A stretch of 64,000 bases of DNA. Source: Hydractinia symbiolongicarpus. Its lineage: Eukaryota > Cnidaria > Hydrozoa > Anthoathecata > Hydractiniidae. The position numbers and the translations under genes were made by a program. The notes beneath the pieces were generated by a model. The model made no database searches. It was not told the DNA's origin and was given only the letters and a program-made list of their open reading frames with translations. This document shows, piece after piece, positions 22,187 through 35,000 of this stretch. The stretch's first letter is position 1. Each line of letters starts with the position of its first letter. The stretch is taken from positions 20,314,501 to 20,378,500 of the forward strand of contig NC_079886.1 of NCBI RefSeq assembly GCF_029227915.1, written 5' to 3'.

Positions 22187-25100
22187 TGTGTTTATTTCTC
22201 GGTTGGCTTATGGTTTTCCGATTCGGATGCCATCATTTAAACTAGATGTTCCACCTGTTTACACAAGTATTTTAACCTAACACTTTGTTCAACTTTCAGA
22301 ACATTCCCAGCAAGTGACAATTCATTTCGTTCTAAGTAGCTATTTATGTCATTGTTCATATAACAAAAGATTTGGAGAGAAAAGAAGTACAATAATAATC
22401 AATAAAACAGAATAAAAACGTTTCATATGTATTTTTCAAGGTGTTGCATGTTTCGTGTTTGTACAGAATTTTTATATGCTTTTAGAACTTTTAATTTGAA
22501 GAAACTTTTAATTCGATCTTTTATTGAAAATACATTTTTACATCATGTTTTTTGAGGTGATTTGTATTCTTGTTTCGGCAAATAAACAAAGGCTACCAAA
22601 ATGCTATAAATGTTATCTGCAGATGTAAAAAAAGTTGGTAAATATAATGTTTAACTATAGATAATGTATTAATCTGTATCAATAGATTGTGATGCTGAAA
22701 GTATGTTAAAGGCCTCAAAACTCCGGCAGGTTGCAACGCGTATAAAATAAGACAATTACTAATTTTGAAAATATTACCACTTATCTGATCAGTCATTGTC
22801 ATTGAGTAATCTAAGTACTATTATGTCATGAACGAGCGAGTTTATTCTAGGATTCGACAGCTACAGCTATCATCTATTTAATGACAGTTACTAATATTAA
22901 CCCCAATTGCCTTGATTTGATGAAATTTTGTCCGTCGATTGACGCAGAAAAATGGACATGAACCTCTTTCCGACTATTATTTCAGCATTTTTCCTATTTT
23001 CCTGCATTTTAACTCTTATGAGTAGTAAGGTCAATTGCTATATACTAAAGTAAAAATAATCAATATATTAGTTGATTATGGAAGTTAGGAAGGCAAAAGT
23101 CTATCCTGGACAAAATGTTGCCCTAGAAGTATTGTCATTTTATCTGAAATTGTTGGAATCCAATTGGCGTTCCATATCTCTCCCTTGTCGATAATGAAGT
23201 GACGCAGTGCAAATTATGCTGAATGGTGCAATTAGGGAATTCAAGATAACATTGGAGTCAGACAAATTTATATTTTGTTAATAATTTTACCCGTATTGGC
23301 TGTTGTTTCACGGTACCAAACGCGACATGACGTATACTCCAAGTTAATTATATTGTTCGAAATATAAGTTACATGACTTTAGGCAACAAAAAACATTCTA
23401 CAAAAATTGAAGAACGGAAACTGATATTGCATTGGCGACATACAGCCAAATCTGCATAATATGACCACTCCGGTGACTTAAAAAAGCCATCGTCCTAGAA
23501 GATTTTATGAAAGACCTCAAGTCAGACTGCCAGAGTCTGACATGGAAGTCTCAGACTTCATTACAACTTGTGGAATTCAAGAAACTGTTTGAAATTATGA
23601 AAGCCCTGTGATCTTTGAGTTACGCAACCAGCAATGTAAATGCAATTGTTTTGTGATGCATTTGTTTTTGCTTTGAAAAAAATATGGTCATCTAACACAG
23701 GTATTATTGATATCTTGATGAAAAAAAGCGATTGCTGGTCACGTTACGCAAATGGTCCATTTATAAAGTAGAAGTTGACGATGAAATATTGGAGTATCCA
23801 AATATATTCGTCTAAAACAGGTTGCCGTCTTATACTGGTCGTCGGTATAACAAGTTTTAATGTACACATTTTTTTAGGATAAATAATATAAAATATTTTC
23901 CTTCTTACTTTTTTCATTCTTTTTTATAGCATAAAGGTTTTTATACATGAAAAATAAAATTTAAACTTCCTTTACAAAGAGAAAAAAATTTTGTTTCCCC
24001 ACGGTCCGGTTGAGGTGATTCTTCCCCTTCCCAAACTTTTAATAGACTTTTAGAATGGAACTAAACTACACGTAGCTATAGTCTGTCATGAAAGTTTGAA
24101 ATCGCTCTACTGGAACTTTTTATTAGCTAAAGATATTTAAGATATCTTTCGATTGTTTTTTAAATGCCAAATAATTTGATAGTCCATTTTTCGGATAAGG
24201 TCGGGAAATAGCATTAAATCGTTCTACAATGATTCCTATCCTTTAAATAAAGTTATCATTATCCTGAGAAATAATTTATATCATTATAAAGATTTTGTAG
24301 GAATTTAAATTGGTAATTTCGATTACCAACTGATACCCGGTGATTTTGTGCTCTTGGAGATGTGCCACTTAAAAATTTGGCAGGCAGGTGGCTTATTGAT
24401 AAATATACTCAAATGTACTAACGATTATTGCAATGAAATGGAGCAAAATAAAAGTATTTAAAGAAAAAAGCTGGTAAAAGGGGAGTTATTAGCCCTCGTT
24501 GGAACAAATAAGTTTAAATTTATTCCACGCGAATTCTAACGCAATAAAATATGGTGGACGCTAATACTATCAGATTGGCCTAAAGCATTTTATTGCAAAT
24601 TTCACGTGAATAACTTAATTTTTACTAAAGCACCCTTAAATTTCCTAAGTTAGGGCGTGTATTATGCATTTATATCACAATGGTAAAACCAACCATCGTT
24701 TGTTACAAACCATTTTATAAGAACGACTGAGATGTTAAAGAGTCATAAAGCATACATACTTATCAGAAGCTGATATAGAGTTAAACAAGGTAAGCACCCA
24801 TTTTTAAAAAGTAAATTCTATGACTCATACAGGAGTATTCTGAGCATTCCCCGGCCTGTTCTTAGGAGTTATTCTGTTTACAAAATATAAAAATTTTTAG
24901 GTGATTTCCAATATCTGACCGTTAAAAAAAGACTAAGCGCTAAGGAAATAAGTACAAGGTTGAGCTGTGAGTTATTGCATGATCTAAAAGAGTCAGCTTT
25001 TTTTTAAACTTTTTTTGAATACTGGTTACGGAGTTTCTTTAGGTTGCATAAAACAGATGGGTGCTGCATCAGTTTAGAAATCATTTTAGATATACATTTT

Positions 25101-28100
25101 AGAAAAATATTAGCCGTTCAATTTCACATTGCGACGTCGCGACCAGAATTTGCTGTGTGCCCACTGGGTTATGTAACAAATCGCAGATGTTTTCATTGTC
25201 CCATAGTTTAATAGTCAGAAAAGGGCTGCACCGTGATCGCTGGCTTTAGAAGTACGAGTTTGCAACAGGAGTGATGGCATCCCCATGATTGCTTTTAAAG
25301 CTGTGTCGTTAATCCATTTGTTAGTAAGTCACGTCTTTTCACAGATAAAGTTCTTTGACGATTTGCCAGGAGGGAGCAGAAACAGTTTTACACACTAATG
25401 TACGAACTGTTTTTATGCAACGTTTAGGATGCAAGTAAGATCTAATCTCTCTTTTAGTCACTTTGAGAGTAGTTGAAGATTTTTGCAGTCCTCAGTTTTT
25501 CCTCCTTTTTTTCAGCGGTCTCTGGGTTTTTCCATTTGCATTTGTTTTGATAGTTCAAGAATGATGGTTTTGGCATGATTTTGAAGCCTTTATCGAATCC
25601 TTAACGAGACACTGCATTTACACATTTTCGTTTTCGTTTCTCCTGTCGGCAAGATCTGACTTTTGTTCATCATCCATGAATTCAAACAGTTAAAGATGTT
25701 AAACAAAAATACGATTTTTTCTTTTCTTTCTTTTTTTTTTTTTTGAAAATGTCTAATTCGATTTGTCGAGACAATTTTATTTTTAACGTTCGTTATATTC
25801 AGAATTCATTTTTAAAACCAAAATGGCCGTGTATGATAACAAGTGTTGCTGATAAACAAGCGTAAAAAAGTAGTCCTGGGGTATAGCTTATCGTCTGGTT
25901 ACCTTGCCTACTAAATATTGCGCGACATTTATGATAAAAAGAAGATTCGTATGGCCAGATTAGAACATGGCAGTAAAAAGGGGAAAGTGAAACTACATCC
26001 ACATATTTGAAACGAGGAAGGTTAAAGTTATATTACTGATAATGCAAAAAAGATGCTTTTTTAATTAGGAGCTTTGCTAATGCTTTTATTAGTATTTTTA
26101 GTGTTATTTTCAATTAATATATATAATTCACAATACCATAACAGGATATGTAGGTTGGAACAAATACTGACATATAAAATCCTATTTGGCTGCCTGTTTT
26201 TTATCGCATTGACATTTGTGATGTTAATTGTTGATGTGAACTACAAAGTCTTAATAATAAAAACGTACGTTTGGAATATTGTGCAGACGTAAAATCTGTA
26301 AAGGCGTGAGTATACAAAATAGTGTAATACTTTAAAGTGTTTTAATATTTTGATAAACTTATGTGTATATTTTTATACAAATAAGACAAATGAGATCCCA
26401 TTTACAAAACTTCTAGGTACTCATGTTTGCTGTTTGCTTTTTCAGGAACACAAAACACTGATCTAAAAACTATTTTAAGTTTGTTCTTAACAATTTTTTT
26501 TACCTTTTGAGACATGTAGTTTTTTGAGAGCACACTCTTTAGAGAAGCAAAACCCCTAGACTTTAAATCTAAGACTTAACTGGTCGAGTTTATCATTGTA
26601 CTTGCACTTTGTAATTTTCCTTCTTTATTTTTTTAATTATTTTTTTTTACCTATGATCGTCCGAACACTCGTTATATCTGACGATATGCTTAAACTCATG
26701 AAACAAAAAAACATTGTTTTCACATCAAACATTTATCTCCACGCAAAGCATTTAGAGTTTTGAAATGCTTAAAAATACTTTCTTAAAACATTTACACTGG
26801 GAAAAAATCATTAAAGTTTCTAACAGAAATCTTGTGCTTATGCATAAATAATTTGCCACTACGGTAAAGAATATTAGCTAACAGGTTTTTTGAATATCTA
26901 GTTTTGTTGCATGCGTTCGTTCACATAATTGAGTAGTAAAAATTGATACCCAGTTGATTATGTGGGGGGAAACATTTTGATCTTTGTCACATAGCAAGCA
27001 GTATTTTTTCTTATCTTTTGGGACATAAACTTAAATGCATTTAAAAAAAAAACATTTTGTACCATTTGTACTATCTATTTTCTATTTTTTTGTAAAGAAA
27101 TCGATATTTTTTCCTATAGCCAAGCCTTAAACAGAAATATATACATCTATAAGTCATATTCTCATTCTCACCCACTCAAGTTTTCAAATAAAAGTTACTT
27201 AACATATTTTCTGCTGGTTACACATTTGTATGAAAAATACTAAAAAAATGCACAAAAATTCAATTGTTTTTTATTTTAGGGTAAAATCACAAACAAATAA
27301 AAAGTTGGGAATTCTGTGTCAAAACTTTTTAGAAAGACTTGCCGTAATGAAATGTTATGTTAATATAAAATAAATGTTAATTATCTCTTATCTTTTCTTA
27401 ATTGCTAAAAATATCACGAGTTAAAGGACTTTTTTGCTCCTTTAAAGTCTTAAAATCTGTTTTGCTTTTTACTTCAACAGTAAATATATGCAGAAAACGT
27501 CACTTTCAAAATTGCTTTCTCAATATTACATATTGGACAGCGTTTATGTTTGTATTAATATGTATATGCTTTTACCCTTTTTTCTGATTGTGGAACATGG
27601 TCTGAAGTGGTTTTTCAAATATATTTCTTGCTTTAAAATATAATTTTGGATTTGTAAATACCTTTTTCTTATTTATCTTTTTTAAGTTGACCCTTTTTTG
27701 CTTTCATACAATCTCAATTACTGGTTTCAAAAAATTTAAATCAGACCTGGGGGAAACTTTTTTTTAAAAAAAAAATATGACAAATCAGCTTGTGCTTTTG
27801 CCTTTTTGCAGTTCACAACATATTTAATAAATATATAAATAAATAGATTCAATGTTCATTGCAAGGATATTTAAATTAAAAGATTCAACTAGTTGACGCA
27901 ACTGAAGTTGCTTCAACTTGAAGTTGAAACATCTTCTAAAGTCTTTAAATTAAAGTTTTTTGATGTGCTCTCAGTTACAAAAAACTTTATATATTTCAAC
28001 TTATCATCACAGCCACCACCATGCAACCATAAATATTTCATTATTTTAACATATTGATTGCTGTCGTTCCCAATGAAAACATGAAGTCACGAGTAAACAA

Positions 28101-28951
28101 AGGGTTATTTGATATAATTGGGTGAGGATGCTGAGCTAGAAAGAAGATCCTGTCTCAAACTCACATGCATGTTACCAATATAAATTCGCTCTTCTCCACT
28201 ACATCCAGAGCTTTTCTCCTGCTAGTGTTCTCCGTATTAACTTATTATCCCAATCACATCCAGAGCTTCTCTCCTTTGATTCCATTTCCTTTTTTACACA
28301 CCTCACAGGAACATACTTTTTATGATTTCTAGCTTCTTTTGTGTTTCACACCCGTTGTTGTTAACCCCGTCGTGACTGTCCACGCTGCGCCTAAAGCATA
28401 ACACTTATAAAATCTTTAATCTTGTTTGTCACTTTAAAACGTTGTCACTGTTTGGAAACTTACATGGAATCTCACACCAATCTTTTATTTCAGTTTTGTC
28501 AATTTGACTAAGTGATAAGCTAGTTATTGCACTTTTTCTTGAAAATTATTGTCATAATGTTTTGTTTTTTAGTTCTCTTATATTTCACTAAGGGCTTGTG
28601 AAATATGTAAACAAGAAAATAAATAACTTTTTAAATATTCCTCTACCGCTTATAAGTAATGTTATTTTTCAATGTTCTAAAGTATTCATGACTTTAAATT
28701 GAGGTTGGGGTGTTTAGATCTTAATAGTGTGGGGTTTAAAAGAAATTAAAGTGCTAACCACTGCTTTTTATTGCTCAATTGCAAATGTGACTTCTGTTGA
28801 CAGAAATCAGCATTTTTTGAGTTACTGATTAACTTTAATGTTAGTTTGCTCATTGTGTTATAACTGCAAAGATTTTTCTTTCCTTCTTTTGTCTTGAATG
28901 CCAGATAGATATATTTTGTTCTTTATAACTTTTAAATCTTTCCAACTCAAA
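22187..28951. other. 6.8-kb stretch without a recognised gene
   Basis: I see no coding exon or RNA gene that I can support. The sequence is strongly AT-rich with homopolymer runs. Frames such as 26074-26292 and 27402-27587 are rich in Leu/Ile/Phe/Lys codons and look like chance. A small mirrored phrase (GCAACTGAAGTTGC, then TTCAACTTGAAGTTGAA) lies at about 27898-27927. Confidence 0.45.
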
Positions 28952-29074
28952 ATGATGGGTAAAGAACTTACCCTTGTTATACTTGGATTATTTTTTATTC
29001 TTTGTTTTTTATGTCTAGGTTTTTCTAAAATTATTCTAAAACCTGTCCCTCCTAAAAAATCCTCAAAAATTATT
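28952..29074 (+). CDS. PARP gene exon 1: signal anchor
   Basis: It encodes MMGKELT, then a 20-residue hydrophobic run and a basic, Pro-containing tail (KPVPPKKSSKII), ending at ATT|GTAAGT. The run would insert in a membrane as a signal anchor. An in-frame ATG at 28898 would add 18 residues. Confidence 0.75.
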
Positions 29075-32000
29075 GTAAGTTTTAATTTAAAAAGGGTGGA
29101 GGGCCTGTTTTTTGTATGTACATTCAATAGACATATGTAGACATAAACATTAATTGTTTAGATATTATTGTTTACGAATGGTAGAAAGGACTGGTACAAG
29201 AAGAAATGGATTTGTCATTGTCTGCTGTTCCAACTCTTATTGTAAGTTTGGTGTTTTAAATAAAAAAGGAAAATATAGACCTTGACTCTTGTTACGCAGT
29301 AAGAGAAAATAATCTCACTTTGCTTTGGAAAAAGGATCTTTCTGAAGCATCGCCTACTAATCATTCATGCTCGGGAAATGATGCCAGATCTGAAATGTTA
29401 AAAAAAAGTGAGAAAAGCCATTCTTATAACTAGTCAATCTTACCCAGGCAGTGAAAGATAATGTCTATAATAGAATCATGATCACATTCAGTGCAGACCT
29501 TCATTATAAAAGTTATCCACACTGTGTTGATATCCTTGTGGTTTTATTTTATAGGGTCCACTGATCATTAATCAGAATTTTATTATCATGTTAGTTTTCT
29601 AAAAGTCATACATGCTAACCTTTCAATTTCGTAGGTCATTGCAAACCTTCATTATAAAAGTAAATTCTGCAGAAATTGTTTAATTTCAAATTTTTGTCGA
29701 TCTGCCTAACACTTTTTAAAAACTTAATAAACCACACAGCTATTATTATGGTGTTCTATTTCTTTTTTTCAATAAATTACTCTAATTTTGAACTGGAGCA
29801 TTAACTTTGAAGTTCGAATAAAATTTGATCTGAAAGAGAAAGTAGATTATATGCTTACACAAGATTACAGATATCAGGTGCATGTAACTGCATTTACATT
29901 TACATTTACACAGTAAATATATAACTATATATTAGATATAACTGTTATCAATGAGAGACTTGTGTACAAACAAAAATGAATGAGTTATGGAAATAAATGA
30001 GACTTATATCTGTATAATTCATTTGCAAGCTTTTCTTTAAAAAAATTTTCATTTACAAATTTTTTATTTAAAAATCGACGTCGTACCCTTGTGTATGGAA
30101 AAAGATATACTTTTATATGTTTCTTTGAAGGAAAATGAACACTTGTTACTTGTGTTTTTTTATTATTATAAGAGAAAAGTAGCTAAAATATATATGTAGC
30201 AACTTCTTAGCAATTGCGGGCATAACATCAAAATTTTGCAAGGCTGAAATAAAAAATATAACCACAACCCTAGCTGTAATATTTTGGATAATGCTCGTGT
30301 GTTGGCGATTTCTTGAATTTTCCACACAAAATCACTGGATCAGTAGCAGGTGACTTGGGAGTAGGCCAAACAAATAAGGTTGAGAATGCGTTAGCTGCAT
30401 TTTCCTTAATATTACCTGTAATAATAATTTCAAAGAACTAGGATTGACATTAGAAAAAGTCTTTACTGTTTATTATTTTTGATTTAACTAAAAACTTTGA
30501 CATATTTACAGTGTGTATAGGATCTTCGAAATTCTGCTATCTTTTTCATTAATTTTTGTCTTGAGTTGTAGCCATAAAAAAACACCAAAAATAGAAAGAA
30601 GCAAATGAAACCATGTAATTACATGTAGATTCTTGACACAGAAAGCAAAATATTCCAACTTTAACCAATACTTAATTATTACTAGGTTTGATAAAAATCA
30701 TGTTTTTTGCCCTAGTTCACAAGCATTTGTTTTGTTTTGAGAAATCTCCATCTATATCTACATTTAATTGTTGGTTCCTGGATTGTTCTCTCATCTAACT
30801 AAAATTTTGCACCAGCGGGTTGCGTAAAAACACAAAGGGAACTCTTTGTATTAATATTTTGACTGTAACTCTTAATTAAGTTAATCAATTTGTCTAAATT
30901 TTCTGTCCCTAATCTTAAAGTTGGTGTCATCAGCAGAAACTTGTTGACTTATTTACGATTCTTTTGTTAAACTATATTCAAAGGGACAATAGACATTCTG
31001 AATTCTGGATCAGAAATTATCCTGTTGCAATCACACAAATACAAAATGTTGCCTCTATTACGAATTATCCCGCACATACCTTATTCATTCTTAAAATTCT
31101 TCAAAAAAGTGACAAACCTGTAAATACTAAGCAAGAATATCAGTGATATGTTAGGAAGTCAGAAACAACCATTTATGGTTATTTGTGTCTTTATAAACTT
31201 TGTTGCAAATAATAAATACCAGAAGGTCAGTATTGAGTTGTCCCACAATCTGCGAAAACTTTGCAAAACTCACACTGTAACAGTACACAGTGTTATTATG
31301 TGAGTAAACATGGGGTAAAATACTTGATAGTGTTTTCAATAACCTAATTATAAACAGACCCACTCGCTGTATCATAATCTCGAACGACTAAATAATAAGA
31401 ATTGTCTATAATGTGTATATAACTTAGCACTTATGTAGCGCATGGCACTTCCATGCGCTACAAAAGTATTTAAATCATTTTATTTTATCTTAATTTTATT
31501 TATACATAATTTTCCAAGACAAATTTGTTTGTTTGTTGTTTTTATGTGCAGTTGTTGTTTATGTCCAGCTGTGTAAGCAAAATAAAGTGCAGATACTACT
31601 AATACTCGTCAGCTAATATTTTATTGTTGAGGGACACAGGAGTATGACTAGAATGTGTTTGCTTGACTAGTGTTGGTAATTGTATTTTAATTTTTAAGCA
31701 TTGCAACAAAAAAGTAGTAGGAACATTGAGATGTCTGTATGGTAATACTTGAAAAATGACTAAATTATTCTCATTTGAAAACAAATTCTGAGGACAAGAA
31801 GTGCCGTGTTTAAAAGTGTATCTGACTGTTGTCTTCTGTTTTCTTTTCTGTTTTTTTTTGTACTCAATACACCTTTCCCGAATATCATAAATTATAATAA
31901 TTATGACGTCATCCAAATTTTTTTAATGGTTTTGTTCTCTTCAAATAAGAATATTCAGATAGAATACTAAATTATCACGATAAAAATGAAGTTTTCAGAG

Positions 32001-35000
32001 CAATATAAAATTCTGGTTGGGTTTTATTTAGATTTAAAGAAAATAATTATTTTGAAAATGAAGTTATTGTTAGGAAACTCGGCTATATGAAGGGTTTGAC
32101 CGTAACTTTCAGCTCGGAATTGAGGCACTTAGCGAATAAAATTATTTACGAAATTAGGCAAATTGTTCTACCCCTTGCTAAGGAACTTAGGGATATGAAC
32201 CATTTTTAGTATTAAAATCTTTAATTGATTTTTGCATAATTAGGAAAATCGGGAAAGGTCTATACTCTAGGTAACTTTAAGCTTAATAATCTGTATTGTC
32301 TATCGTTGTTATTTAGGAAGAAGCAACAAAAGAGATGTTGGAGAAAATAGATGAGGTATACTTACCCCAATTATTTGAATGCATTTTTTTTTGGCAAAAA
32401 TTGTATAGCCAATTAAATATAGGCAAATTATATAGAGCCAGTATTATCAGAATATGTAAGTAAAAGATGGGTTAAAGAAAATCCAATTAAAAAAACCCAG
32501 CTGTTTCATATTAATTCTTATCCCCAAATTTTCTTTTCTCATTCAAAAGTAAAAATGAAAACAGATTTAATTTAAGAAGAAGACATGTGCTTCTTCTTGT
32601 TATCGTCAAAAATAAATGCAACGAAGGAATCAGAGATACCGTAAATGCGCTTGCCTATTCTGTTGTCTATTTTATTCTTGCTTTTTAAATGATATTAACA
32701 AATCGTTTTTATTTTCCCTACTTGAAAGAATTCAAAAAAGACTTTTTAAAACAGGTAATAACCTTTCTTATTTCAGTGCATTTTATTTTATATAAGTTAT
32801 TGTACTTTCTGCAGTTTCTGCAGTAGAAATGTCGCCCCATAGAGAGCAAATGCCATCTTTTAACATTTATTTTTACATTGTTGCGCTATGAGCAATTTTT
32901 TCGCATGTTGAAAAACATATTTTCTAATCGATGTCGAATACCAGTTAAAATGTTTCACTCACTCTCAAATGGGCTGAAAAGAACAAAAAAATAGAAGAAG
33001 GAAATTAAAAATTACCATTGCGCAATCTCATCAAAATTTTTCTTTGTTTAAACTAGAAAATACTGTTAACTTATCAGTAAAAAGAAAGTGCAGTCAAATG
33101 AGACCAAATTTTGACCAAGTGACTAATGTTTTTTGCCGACCAACAGTCTATATCGATTTTTTTTTATCAGACCCAATATTTTTAGCCGTTTCCTCTCTTT
33201 TTTTGTTTTTTTTTCTCTGTTTTTGTCCATTGTCAATCTTGGCTGATTTTTTAATTCAGTATTATGAAACCATAACACTCAAAGAGAATACGAAAATCAA
33301 TCTGTTATCAGTCTCTGCGTCTTACTTGAGTGAAAAAACGTTGTTTAGCTCATGTTTACCCAAGTCCGTTCATACTGAGAAATTGCAAATATACATTTTT
33401 TAATCTATATTATAATACCCGTATACGTCTGTCTGTCACGCAAAATGTTAGCTTAGCTGCGCAAGTAGCGAGACGCACGCGATGCGGTATAAAAAGGACG
33501 GTGGATTTTTCCACGGGCAAACGACTAGTACTATTAATTATCACTTGTTCTTCCCTTAAAAAATTGTTAGCAATTGTTTAAAATTTTGGTAATTTTTGAG
33601 ACGATTGTTTCAACTTTATGTATGTGATATTTTGTGTCGTGTCGTTTGCTATTTACTAAAGTTCAACCAGCTTCTTTTTAAACATTTAGGACATAAAAGA
33701 TCTTGAATCAAGGCTACAAAAATCGTCCCAAAATGAACGACGTGCTTCTATTCTGCTATCAACTGGGTCTTTGTGTTTGATGGCTGTTATCCTATACAAA
33801 TTGTATTCGCCAGAAGAATGCCATTTGTTGCCAGATAAATGGGATTCCTTTTTTGATCGTTTTTTTAGTCGTCATGGTTCGCCAAGACAACGCTGTGAAG
33901 AAAAGTTGCAAATGAGATTGTTTGAATTGGTTCTTTTAGGTTTCTTAGGTTTCATTCTTTTGTAAGTCTTATAATTAGGTTATTATTAAGGTTATGTTAG
34001 CTTACCAAGCTTTTATTTGGAAACAAAATAGCCAAAAGTATGTGTTTACCTGTTTGATAAATTATTGATGTTTGACAAACATATTTGCAGCCCTCGAGAT
34101 TAGCCCCAAAACCCGTCGGTAATAAATTGGCGACGACATAGTCGTTTACAGCGGCAATTTCTCAGCAATAATTTGCCGACGCGAGACAGTGAAGCGTCGG
34201 CAATTTTGAAAATATTATTTTTTTAAGCTTTGTTAGTCTTACTTACCCTTTAAATATCAGTCTTTTTCAGGAGAGGCGTGTGATTAATCGCACGCCTAAA
34301 AATAAAGTTTTCAAAATCAACCTATAAAATCCATTTTGTAGCGTGCGATGGCAGCCCTCGAAATAATTTTTCGATATTCGTCAGACAAAATTTCCGCTAC
34401 ATTTCTTCGGACAAAACGTCTGATAGATTTTAGTATTGGTGGAAAACTTTTAGTCTCAGAATTATTGAATAGTCCTGGTCCTCTTAATCCACGAGCAAGT
34501 ATATTCATAGCCAACCTGACTTAGTTAAAAGACTACTGACTTAGTTAAAAGAACTACGTAGACATAAATCTCTTTTGCCTGGCCCCTTCGTCGGTGGCAA
34601 CCAGGTCTTACACAAGAAATCCAGCCATGCGGTTCTTAACTAATGCGGAGGTGAACGCCGACAGAGCACGGATGAATCAAGTCTGCAAAACTGCACTTAC
34701 AGGCGGAACAGAGATTTTATCATGGATTTAATTGTAGATAATTTCTTCCTTTTACAAAACAATTGGAAACCATAGCAGGTCCGAATTTAATAGATTTTCT
34801 TTATGCCGGAAGTGTTATTCAAACAATATTAAAAAAGAAACATACGTGCGTTAAAAAATAATTTCTGTATAAATTTTGTTAAAATGTAGTTAAACTTTTC
34901 GAATGAATTTTGAAGTTTCATTTAAGCCATGTGGTTAAAGATTTTCTGTAATTTGAAAACGGAGCATATTTTTGCCTATTTGCTAGTGATGACCTGAAAA

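Noticed and set aside
33044-33403. 119-codon open frame on the plus strand
   Set aside because: Lies in PARP intron 3 just before a Helitron-like element, has no recognisable motif, and its Phe/Leu runs reflect T-tracts.
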